A stretch of 64,000 nucleotides of DNA from Gracilaria vermiculophylla (Eukaryota > Rhodophyta > Florideophyceae > Gracilariales > Gracilariaceae): positions 1,234,388 to 1,298,387 of the forward strand of contig JAHNZQ020000079.1 of assembly GCA_019155205.2 (NCBI GenBank), in the 5' to 3' direction. Shown piece after piece: positions 54,327 to 64,000 of this stretch (positions are counted from its first letter, which is position 1; each line of letters begins with the position of its first letter). Below the pieces are notes generated by a model. It did not search any database. It saw only the letters and a program-made list of their open reading frames with translations, and was not told where the DNA came from. Both the position numbers and the translations under genes were made by a program.

Positions 54327-54937
54327 TACCCCCTTTTATGAAGTGCACCACGTCCTCAAGGTGCATCATTCCGTAGCTCAGTTTTTTTAAGCATCTCCTA
54401 TCCGAGTTGATTTCAGAGGGGCCTCACGCGATGTGACAACTCCTTTCTTTAGGCATTCCTTCGTACGTCCCAATTCTCACGCAGCGTACCAATCGCGGGT
54501 TCACGTTTCTCCTCTGAGGTATTTTTCGGTCCCTAGCCCTTCTTTACACAGCCTCCTCTGCTCTTTCTTAGCGTACCCCACTGGTGCTACACATCTATTC
54601 GACGGTATGATCTTCAGCAAAATCAAAGTGTCTTCTAGTCGGCATGGACGTTCTTCGTATGCGGCCGGGGTGTGAAGCAGTATGCCCTGTTTGTCGATTC
54701 CTCCTCGCGGTGCCGTGCCGCCACTTCCCTCATGGCGGACGACGCTCCGATTAACTTAAGGATCTCTTTCGAGAAGCGCCCGAGTCGTCGCGTCCGTTAG
54801 TTCATCCCCAGTGGAGGTTTCTTGTCTCATTATTTTTTTCTCCTGCACTATCGTCAGCTCCCGTTGGATATGTACCCGCTCTCTCCCATTGTGCTACATA
54901 CCTCACCTGCATCCCGTCGTCCGGCTTCTCCACTGAT

Positions 54938-56798
54938 ACAAGGATGGCGTCTCGACGTGGCCCCTTCCCCGGTCGGGCGTGTAACCACGGGCTGCTCCCC
55001 AAATGGCGTCAGGTCATTCCCCGCAGGTGCTACGACACATTAGATAGCAATCCTTCCAGCTATGTACACCTTCGGAATGACTTCTCCAGCCCAGGTGCCT
55101 ACGTCTTCGTCCGATCCTGAGGTGTATCAAACCTCCACCTGGGCGCCATTCCGTCCACGGGAACATTTCAACTATCCTGCCACGTGGATCTTCTTGCCTC
55201 TTAATGACAGGCGCGTCAGTTTCCCGTGCCCCATGGAGGACAGCATCCACCATTTTGGACCGTATCTTCAAGCGATGAGGTTCCGCGCCGTACCAGAGGT
55301 TGCTTGGAACGACCAGAAGCGGGACCGGGTGGACGCCTTTCGCGCTCACTGGCTTCACACTTCGGTGGACGGTGACATCGTTCTGACTACGGTGGGGCAC
55401 TGCGACACTCCTTACCTTATGGGGAACGCACCTTGCGGATGACACCCGAGTGTAGAACGCCTTTGGATACTTCTACGGTTTGCACAACACGGAGTTCCAT
55501 GACATGCTTTCTGGGCAATGTCCCAAAAATCACATTAAGATGAACGACTCGTAGAGGGACCATTGAGTATCCCGGCACCTCTGTGCGGCAATACCCATTA
55601 CCTTCGCGTATCACACCTCAGAGGTTCCGCATCCCCATGATTCCTTAGGGCGATGTTTTATATTGATTTTCTCGATGGGATTGGCGGTTGGCACCCTAAT
55701 GGCTTATCTCCAAGCAGCGAACGAAGGCGCCACTTCCTATACTCGGTAACATGACGGTTGCCTTTACTGGGATTCTTCGTATTTGCCAGCCGCCGGATGT
55801 TTGCCCCCCTTGTCGGCGTCGATTATCCGGGTCCTGCGCTCGTTCGGAATTGAGAACCTGTTCCAAGGCACCACGTGGAGTGAATCCGAGGCGGAGACAC
55901 TGCGGGATTAAAACCTGCAGTTGGCGTGGAACGATTCGACCGGCTTCCTTTGGTTTGATTACGGCGAGGACAAGTCTACCCGGATTGGGAGGAGCCCATA
56001 TGGAGATGATGACGGGCGGGCCTACCTGGCCCTTCCCCTTTTTCCCTCTTATCGTGTCCCTTGGACGTCACGGTTCCGTGTCCCCGACTATGATCCCCTG
56101 GTGGGAAGTCTGGAGACTCAAACGCCTCTTCCGTTACCAGCTCCGTAGCAGGACGTTGCTACGCCTTCTGAGGTCTGAACGCAGCCTTCAAAATCGATGC
56201 CGGGTCCTCCCGCAGTGGTTGCTGCCGTTTCTCCTATGAAAGGGAACGAGATTACTTCTGTCCCGGCTGCTTCGGCCTCAGTGGTGCAAACCCGACTGCG
56301 GAGCGTCCCGCTGCCGGTTGTGCAACCCCACCTGCGCAGGGTTCCGGTTCTCGTACCGCGGTCACGTCAGATGTCACCTAATCCATCCTTGGCTCTGCCG
56401 ATCATAGTGGCGGTGCCTGCAGAATCTACTCGGGAGCTCTCTGCCTCAGCCAGCCCACCGTCTGCGACTCTTTCCGTGGCGGTTGTTTTTCCGTCGCCGG
56501 GGGTGGCTGCTTCTGGCGCACATTCGGGCGGGTTGTCCTATGGGGCTCTTTGTTCTGCCTTTCAGGAGTTAGTGCAGGCGTGACTGGTAATGGGCCGTCC
56601 TACTCCGACTTCTTTTTAAAGTCTCTGTGCAAGGCTTACAACCAGATCCTAGAACTCCATGAGGCCCCAGCGGACCGAGTCTCGATGGCGGCCATCAAGG
56701 AGAGTCTGGTGACGTTCTTCGAACGCCAAGCGGTCACGGCGAGAGCTCGCTTAGAAGCGGAGTATGCAACGCGGTTGGATAATCTAAAAGCGGAGTAA
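54938..56798 (+). pseudogene. E2d antisense ORF, frameshifted
   Basis: Homologue of the E2b antisense ORF on the same relative strand. Parts: MASRRGPFPGRACNHGLLPK (from 54943), the 126-codon ORF 55062-55442 with EVYQTSTWAPF and RFRAVPEVAWNDQK, then 55921-56148 (FLWFDYGEDK), 56197-56583 (Pro/Ala/Val-rich), and 56550-56798. The last part gives the full C-terminal tail, SMAAIKESLVTFFERQAV then LEAEYATRLDNLKAE, a likely coiled coil that is broken in E2b. Frame changes near 55440 and 55900 and stops near 56145 and 56582. Confidence 0.72.
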
Positions 56799-57044
56799 AC
56801 CCCGGCGATGGCAGTTAGTTCCTGGTAACGGCACAACAGAAGATCCTTGAGTCGGATCAGAAGCTCCATGAACCGTAGTTGCAATACAAATGGGTCGTGC
56901 ACCCGCGCTGAGCGACACAAAGTGCCGCCGCAAGCGCTTGCAAAAAGCGGGCAAAGGTGTCCTGGACGCGGAAAAGAGAACTCCAGAGGTGGGATAGATA
57001 GCGAAGACGAAAAACAACTCCGGTTGGGGGCCCCTTCCTCTTTC

Positions 57045-60000
57045 CTAAACGAAAACACCTATGCGGAGATGCGTTTCCGCTCTAGATTGTCGTGTTATCT
57101 TCTGATGAAGTTCTCCTGGATGTGTCCCGAAGGTTATTCCGTGACGTCCTTTGAGATGTAATCTGTACCAGCGGACGCGGTACAGTATCTCTGCGGAGGT
57201 TAGTCGGTGAGAGATGATACGGTCTACCGTGTAGAGGATATCACCTTCAGGGGTTATGATGGCGTCTGGAGCTTCCATCAATGGTTCCCGCAAGGTGTGA
57301 TGAGGTTTCCAGTATCCATCGGTATCGTCACCCCTAAGGTGGTTGGATTAGAAAGTTCCGCGCGTTATCCCTGAGGTGGTATGGCAGGCATTCCTGAAGG
57401 GCTGGGTGTCAGGACTTTTTTCACCCTGTCACTGGAGACAATGTCTTGGATCCCGTCTAACTCAATGGCGACAGTTTTCATATAGGTTTCCGGGACTTCG
57501 TAAGGCTCTGAGGTGTTTGGCGCTAGCTTGCGCTAGACATCCGGTGGTTCATTGGATGTCTCCCAAGGCTTGTTGAGAAATACCTCGTCGCCTTTCTTCC
57601 GGTGAGGGCCTACCTTCACTTTCCGGTCGAAACCCTGTATATATCTTCTCTGCGAGGCGTTGATTATTTCTTTTACGAAGGATAGTGTGTCCTCATACCG
57701 CCTATGGATGGAGCATTTTGCTTGCGCCGCTGTTGGTACCTGTGGCCCATCCGCCGCGTGCGCCGTAGCGCGTGCCGCATTAACGGCACAAGGCGGGATG
57801 CGCGAGAGAACTAGATTGAAAAAAGTGGTCCCCGTGGAGAGGTGCACTTACAGGTTGTATGGATACCTGAGTGGGACCAAGTATACGTCCCACTCCTTCT
57901 GGTGGTCCGCGACGTAGTGCTTTAACTTTGAGAAGATAAATTTGTTAAACCTGTCCACCTTCCCGTCGGTCTTGGGATGATAGGCAGTCGTAAATAACTG
58001 TTTCATACACAGCACTCCGATGATGGCGCTGAAGAGCTTCGCCCCGAATCGGGGCCCGTTGTCCTTAAAGAGGTACAACGATATATCATATTGGTAAACC
58101 CAGTGCTCCAGAAAGGCGTCGGCAATTACTGCTGTAGTGGTGCTCCGGAAGCAAATGGCGCGCGTGATCTTCGAGAACCTATCTGTGATCATGAGGATAA
58201 ATCGTTACCCTCGCTCCGTCTTGGAAAGAGAGCCCAAAATGTCCACGGCCACGAACTCCAAAGGTCCTGAAGGTGGTAACAGTGTGAGCGGCATCCGGAT
58301 GTCTGCGGATGTTGCTGCTAGCGGTGGTGCATGAATGGCAGTCAGCAACCGTTTGGAAGGCATCACTAGCCATTTTCGGAAAATAGAACTCCCTCCTCAT
58401 GTTGAAATACATTTACGACCAACCGGGGTGCCTGGCGAGACGAGGATAGTGCGAGAGATAGAGCACCATCGCCCGTAGTTTTATTAGGACCATTTTTTGG
58501 ACAGATCCATCCAGCGGAGCACGACTTACAAATACGCCGTCCCAGTCGACATCGAATGACGATGTTGGACTCCTCATAGTGACGAAGCACTCCTTGCAGT
58601 ACAAATTCGTACTCTGCTCCTTCATGAACTCAGCCATGGTGATGGGTAAAACTTTTCTCTCCTCCTTCACAAGGGCCATCACCTCATGGAGCCCACTACA
58701 CTTGCCTATAGGTTCGCAGCATTCAAATCCTTGTCCATCGGATCCATCTTTCCCGTCCACGTCCTCGATGACTACATACGGAATTGTTTCCTTCAACAGA
58801 GTTTTGTCTTCTCCTAGATGGAGATTCGCAAGAGCGCGTCCGCTGCCTGGTGTTTTATGCCAAGACGGTGGAAGGTGTCAAATTCGAACTCCTTGAGGCG
58901 TAGCCTCCACCCTCCCAGTCAGCCGGAAGCATCCGTCAAAGACAGTTTGCACTTTAATGGTGCGTGGTCCGTCCTAAAAGTGAATCGCGCGCCTTCCAGG
59001 TACGAGCATAATAAAAACACCACCCAGACAATGGCGAGAAATTTGTGCTCCGAGGTATAATAATTTGGTTCCGTATGTGAAAGGCTGGGACTCCAGTATC
59101 CGATAGGTTGACGTCCACCTTCAAGCTGTTCTTGTAGGAGGGCACATCCGACCAGGTATTTACAGGCGTCTGCGCCTTGCACCATTCGGCCGTGCCACTT
59201 CGCGAGTACCAAGATTGGTGGCTCAATTAATATCTCCTTTAATGTGTTAAAGGCTTCATACTATTCATCCGTCAGAATAGCCAATTTCATCGGCTTGTCT
59301 TTATCGAAGAGGCAATTTTACGGAGCCCCAATGCTGGATAAATTCGGGACAAACCTTCGAAAGACATTACACAACCCCAGGAAGGAGTTGAGCTCCGTCT
59401 GGTTTGTGAGAGGGTGAGCTACCTTGATGGCGTCCTCAGTTTTTGTGAAAATATGTAGGCGGCCCGCAAGCACAACGCACCGCAGATAATCCACCGAAGA
59501 CTTCAGAAAGAAACACTTCTCCAGCTTCAAGATGAGTCCAGCATCCTTCAGGAGTTGGATCACGTGCTTCAAATGCATAAAATGCTTCTCTACGCTACGG
59601 GAGTACATAATGACATCGTCAATGTACACCATGGCGTACTGCAACTTCAAGTTCGACAGGATTATGTCTACCGCTCGTTGGAACTTAGCGGGTGCATATT
59701 TCAATCCCGATGGCATACTTAGGTATCTAAAACTTCCTCAGTGCGAGGCGAACGTTGCGTTATCTTTATCGGAGTTATCCATTTCAATCTGCCAGTAGCC
59801 GTTGTCAGCACCTAGCGTGGAAAAAACGGACGCACCACCTAAGGAGTCAATACATTTATACATACAGGGGTATCGGGTACGAATAGCGTACTGTCCCCTA
59901 GTTGAGGCGTCAATAATCGATTCAGATCCTCAATGAGCCATATTTCTTCTTCATAAGCACCACCGTGAAAACCCATACGGAGGTAGAGGGCTCAATAGCA

Positions 60001-61095
60001 CCCTGCTACAGCATCCGGTGAACCCCATTGCGTTCAAAATAGCGCCCATGGGGTCCGGCCCGTCTCGGGAGTTGGTGTAACGTTTTCGCATTAAGTGTGA
60101 GCTGGGTCCGGTGCTTGGGCAGGCTGACCTGACCCAATCAACCAGACCACATGTCCTCAAAGACTGATAGCATCTGCACTATCCTATGTCGATACTCTTC
60201 GAAATCTCCGCCAATTTGGAGCTTCTCCTGCCAAGTGGCAGGATTCCCTTCTTCTGGAACCATTCATGTCGCTTCAGAACCCATCCTGGCGATTGCATCG
60301 CGTTCCACAAGGTCTTCTGCGCGAGGAAGATGAGCCAGTCCTGCAGGGGCGGGTAGTGCCAATCCGACGACAGTTCCTTTCTGGATCCGTAACGGCGACT
60401 CCATGAAATTGGTGAGCACGACCCTGAAGGGAATGTTCGCCACTATTTCCATATCACCGTTCCCCATCATGGTGTGCTGCTTTGCCGTTAGATGTGAACT
60501 CCACTGTAGGAATAGAAGGCGAGATGCCCAGGTCTGCACCCAAACTTCGACCTAACTTCTCGCGAGTATTTCGATACTTTTCACCACCGGGAGCTTATTC
60601 GACTGAGTTTCCCTTGGAAGATTACCCATGTGACGCGCATCGGCGTCCGATCCCGGAGATGCGGACACGATACCTACAGGGGCGGCGTCGTGAAATGTCA
60701 CCGTCCGCAGGCGTGGGGATATTGAACATATATACCGATCCTTAAAACAAGTGCCCAATATGCATTATGCTGCCAAGCTGGTCGCCACAAGGAACCACAT
60801 CTTCGTTTATAAGGAGCCCAGTGGGAGATACAAGGGTAATACTCCGACAATTTTCAATGCTAGATGAGACGAATCGCGCACATTAGGGAGCTCTCTAGGA
60901 GCCGATACCAGAACGCAGGAGCACGTCGGAGTGCACTAATTTTGGGCAAGCTCCGGTGTCGAGGATAGCATGCACCGTTATGGATGCCAGCAGGAAGCTC
61001 CCTATTGAGGCAAATACCTTGTATATATCACGAAGGGGCATCCAAACAGAATCCTCAAAGGTGTCGAATGGGTCCAACAGGATTGGGCGGCCCAA
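57045..61095 (-). pseudogene. E2d Pol: protease through chromodomain
   Basis: Read downwards from 61095: protease AILDTGACPKLVHSDV (60895-61095); linker (60264-60539); reverse transcriptase (59318-59716) with YIDD (MVYIDDVIMYS); RNase H (58919-59212); integrase zinc region (58179-58796, HYPRLARHPG); core (57848-58192) with KDNGPRF and, at the Glu position, Asp (GKVDRFNK); the end (57533-57847); and the chromodomain (57045-57293). Every junction has a stop or frame change. Confidence 0.86.
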
Positions 61096-62667
61096 CGATT
61101 CTGCGTCAACAGTGCAGACAGCTTCACCCCCTTTCCTAAAAGCGACGTCCGTGGGTCCAAGGCTCGACGGTAAGGAGCCACGTGGAGCCTCTACGCCTGA
61201 CCCCGAGGGTCTTTCTGGTTGTATGGGAGCTGAGTTCCATTCGGAAACGGCTGCTGCGGTTGCGCACTGGGACGCGCAGTGTTTCCCGGAAATTCAACCG
61301 GTTTGGATGCCAGCCCCTGCGCTATCGGCCCAAGTGCCATTGGAACAGGCTGCCCTCCAACAGAAGCGCTGTAACCATAGTTTCTTTGAGGGGAGCGGCT
61401 GCCGCGATACGCGGTTCGATAACTTCCGCTCTCCGTTGCTGTGTTCTTCAGGTCCTGGAAGTTCTTCTCATAATTCTTCAAGATAGCCGCCCTCATTGCT
61501 GGGGTAAGAGTAGTACAGTTTACTGGCTCTCGAGACAAGCAAATCTTTCAAGGCGGCGGGTAGCCTTGAGGGTTCGCGAGTAAGACACTTCTGTAAGATC
61601 CTACCAAGGTGTACGAGGTAGGAGGAGAGGGTGCCCTGATCCTAAACATTGCTCCCTGAGATGAAGGGTATGTGAGCGCAAGTGCCTCTTGCTCCCCCAC
61701 TAGCGTGACCTCGTTGACCTCCGCTGAGGTGCTGGAGTCCAACGCCAGGGCGGAAGACAAACGGTTCCTTGAGGCCGTTGGTTTGTCCAAAAGTGGAGCG
61801 TGGCTGTGAAGAGCGGCGCGGTGCGTATTATCCTAGGATTTTGCGAAACGTGCCAGCTCCGTATAGGTGATCTTCGGGTGCGTTTTCAAATGATTACGTA
61901 CCTTGGCGTAGATCGAGGGATGGAACCCCCAGACAAACAACGACTTCAACCGCTGTTCGGAGTACACATTCCCAAACCGTAAGGCCTTCGTCCATAGCTT
62001 CTGTGAGAACTCTATTTCGGTCACCCCCGTATTTTGCCAGTAGGAGGTGACTTCAGCGTCAGCATTGGCTATCACCCCGGGCGTTGTCTATCTTTTGAGG
62101 AGGAAAATCCCCACGTTCGGGTACATCTTAAAGATCTCTTTTCCAGGATCATCCACAATGGTGTTCTCCCCCGTGAGGCGCGGCCGCACCAGCGAGTGCG
62201 CTTGACCTATGAAGTAAAACTGAAAGCACCATACCACAGCACCTTCATGGACATCATTTGGGCTACGGGACGAACGGAAGCGTGTGAGAATATTCATCAC
62301 CAAGATAGGGTCTTCGTCTGAAAAGGAGTGCTTCTCCATTTGAATATCCATGCAGCGCTGGATCTATGTGAGTCGTTTAGCGACCGACACGTCGTAGAGA
62401 GGGGAGCGATCATTCAACCTGTAGCTGTCATCATCCACCAATTTGGCGAAGATGTCATTCCGCGGGACGACCTTCCTGTCCCTTCTGGTTTTCTATTTGG
62501 GAGGTATACTGTCCCCCGAGCAGGAGCTTTGTACGGCTTCGGAGTCGGAGCTTCTCTCCAAATCTGTGTCTCGCCTTCTGCGTTTCTCCCTCCGTTTCTT
62601 TCGTCGTCTTTCCTTTAGGTTGTCTGGGTACCTGATGAGACCCTCGCTATCGCGATTCACCCAAGAA

Positions 62668-62986
62668 GTATCTGTTGGAAAACAGATGAGCTATTTGCGC
62701 TATACTCTCTTGTGACACAGGGCGCACAGTTCACCATTTGAACTATCAACACGCCCCCTTGCCCTGTACTTCCTTACACAACGAGACCTTGAGCCTACAG
62801 TAGCCAATCTTCACTACTGCTGTACACCTGTACAATTTCTCAGGGTCAGGTCACTTCTGGGAGTCGAACCCAGGGTCCTAGCGATTAGCTGGGCCCATAA
62901 CCTGTTGGAAAACAGATGAGCTATTTGCGCTATACTCTCTTGTGACACAGGGCGCACAGTTCACCATTTGAACTATCAACAGTATC
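62668..62986 (-). mobile_element. TRIM: 309-bp miniature LTR retrotransposon with identical LTRs
   Basis: Two 79-bp direct repeats (62673-62751 and 62903-62981), identical by eye, start TGTTG and end CAACA, and are flanked by the same 5 bp GTATC (62668-62672, 62982-62986). The 151-bp interior codes for nothing. Read on the minus strand, the first LTR is followed by GGTTATGGGCCCAGC, complementary to the anticodon arm of initiator methionine tRNA. The second is preceded by the purine tract AAGGGGGCG. These are the marks of a terminal-repeat retrotransposon in miniature, dependent on enzymes from another element, probably Ty1/copia. The identical LTRs point to recent insertion. Confidence 0.9.
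62883..62902 (-). promoter_or_regulatory. TRIM primer-binding site of the copia half-tRNA type
   Basis: On the plus strand GCTGGGCCCATAACC is the anticodon stem-loop (CAT) of initiator tRNA-Met. Its complement sits directly after the LTR on the minus strand. Drosophila copia is known to prime from this internal part of a cut initiator tRNA. Confidence 0.8.
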
Positions 62987-63773
62987 CTGTCCTTCTTTCC
63001 TTGGATGAATTTTTTCGCCACCGGTATCCTGTCCTCCTCCACGAGGCGTCAGGTCCAAACCGTGCAGATCAGGATTCCTGAGGTGCTTCTGGTTCCCCTC
63101 GGCAGTATACTTTCCTATTCTGTTGTAGGATGTGGCAGTATCCTGTCCTTTTCAGCCCGGGGTCTTCTTTGGTGTTGATAGAGGGAACCTCTCCTGTACG
63201 GAAGAATAGCTTTGAAACGCCGCTGTGCGGAGCAGATGCGCTGTTTCGGAATGACCATCCGCACGGATAACATCTAATATCACCTCAAGGATGGGGTCGG
63301 AATCCAGCAAAGCATCCACAGCACGGTGAGCGCTTTCCGTGGCACTTTCCTCCACAAGAACGTGGCGGCGCGCTCCGAAGTGAGCTTCAACACCTGCAGG
63401 TATTCTTTCGACCAGCTCTTGTGAGAGCAAATCCGTAAGGCGCAGGGCCAGTGACTCCAGGAGGGAGTTAGCCTCCGGGTGTTTCCGTCCCTGCAGCTCC
63501 TGATGTGGCCGATGCGATGCCGTGTGCGGTTCTTCAACCTCCACATCGGCATCCTACAGAGGTATCGCGGGGGATTCCGCTTTCCTCTGATCATGCATTC
63601 TCCTAAAGCGATTCCTAAAACGCTCTACAGAGGAGCCAGGATTCCGCAAGAGACTTGCAGGGTCCTCCGGTCTGGGGGCCATCTCCTGGGGAGCGCTGCA
63701 CGTGCTGCGCCCACCGAGGGAGTCGGTTGCTTGAGGATCCTGTAGGGGGGTTCCATTGAGGGTTTTGAGGGTT

Positions 63774-64000
63774 TGTAGTGGATGAGAATCATCCACTTCC
63801 AAAGACATAGATAGTTACCCGCGATTAAATGGAGCATTGAGCAGCACCCACGACATAGATAGCGCTGCTTGAATAGCTGGCAGTTAGCTCAGATTGGCGT
63901 TTCCCGATTCGGGCACAGCGGCGTCTACTTAAGCCGCCGGTGCGCCGCCCTTCCGTAAACCTTGAGGGCATCGAACTCAATAGCACACACAAAACTCTCA
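63774..64000 (+). repeat. Second E1 copy: LTR, cut by window end
   Basis: 227 bp of the 261-bp E1 LTR, from TGTAGTGGATGAG, with about a dozen differences from the copies at 3633 and 8742. It interrupts E2d Gag. Whether it is a whole element or a solo LTR lies outside the window. Confidence 0.92.

Larger units (their letters stand above)
44429..63773 (-). mobile_element. E2d: Ty3/gypsy element, minus strand, thrice invaded
   Basis: Third E2 copy. Its 3' LTR is in two parts, 44429-44600 and 53942-54326 (557 bp together), split by E2c. The interior runs 54327-63773. Gag is interrupted by the TRIM at 62673-62981 and cut at 63774 by an E1 LTR; its 5' LTR would lie beyond the window. It carries the same antisense ORF as E2b. 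Pol is more decayed than in E2b. Confidence 0.87.
61096..63773 (-). pseudogene. E2d Gag region, interrupted
   Basis: Gag homologous to E2b and E2c: 63152-63544, 63554-63773, 62088-62351, 61833-62075, 61548-61790, 61191-61538. The N-terminal dozen residues are replaced by the E1 LTR at 63774, and the TRIM interrupts at 62673-62981. Confidence 0.8.

Noticed and set aside
62840..62902. A functional tRNA gene
   Set aside because: Only an anticodon-arm complement and a T-arm-like hairpin are present, with no D-arm or full acceptor stem. It fits the primer site and interior of the TRIM.
1..64000. CRISPR arrays, operons, bacterial genes, rRNA
   Set aside because: None seen; LTR elements, Tc1 elements, TATA boxes and chromodomains mark it as eukaryotic.

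Overview
This window is from a eukaryotic nuclear genome. Most of it is nested, mostly dead transposable elements. Host sequence is confined to about 18.2-19.2 kb and 33.9-44.4 kb. The species cannot be fixed from sequence alone. A cytochrome c peroxidase with a mitochondrial-type leader, small secreted cysteine-rich proteins, and a chromodomain Ty3/gypsy element resembling those I know from oomycetes and early-diverging fungi favour a fungus-like microbial eukaryote, possibly a parasite. That is inference.

Layout. 1-3632 plus 9003-12174: an old Ty3/gypsy remnant (E3) and decayed sequence. It is split by E1 (3633-9002), a nearly complete Ty3/gypsy element with 261-bp LTRs and a perfect 5-bp target duplication. 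12175-15891: the 3' half of a second gypsy family (E2a). 15892-20446: three Tc1-like transposons (T3, T4, T1) and a small host island. 20449-33849: a fourth Tc1 element, T2. T2 is split by a 10.5-kb minus-strand gypsy element (E2b), whose 5' LTR is itself split by another Tc1-like element (C). This is three-level nesting. 33852-35230: a broken gene joining cytochrome c peroxidase to the C-terminal part of the exosome nuclease Dis3/Rrp44. 35841-37770: two divergent 123-aa secreted 8-cysteine paralogues, each with a TATA box. 38289-44428: a small basic ORF and otherwise sparse sequence. 44429-63773: minus-strand E2d, whose 3' LTR is split by plus-strand E2c (44601-53936). E2d is also invaded by a 309-bp miniature LTR element (TRIM) with identical LTRs and, at the window end, by another E1 LTR.

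E2 family. E2 elements have ~555-bp LTRs and one continuous gag-protease-RT-RNase H-integrase-chromodomain frame. Between pol and the 3' LTR they carry an extra ORF on the opposite strand. It has recognisable parts in three copies and resembles nothing I know; it is the best candidate for something undescribed. Every E2 pol copy has stops and frameshifts, so none could move by itself. E1 is close to intact but has three interruptions in its integrase region.

Caveats: boundaries come from reading terminal repeats by eye. Splice sites, if any, were not resolved, and domain calls rest on motif recognition without database searches.
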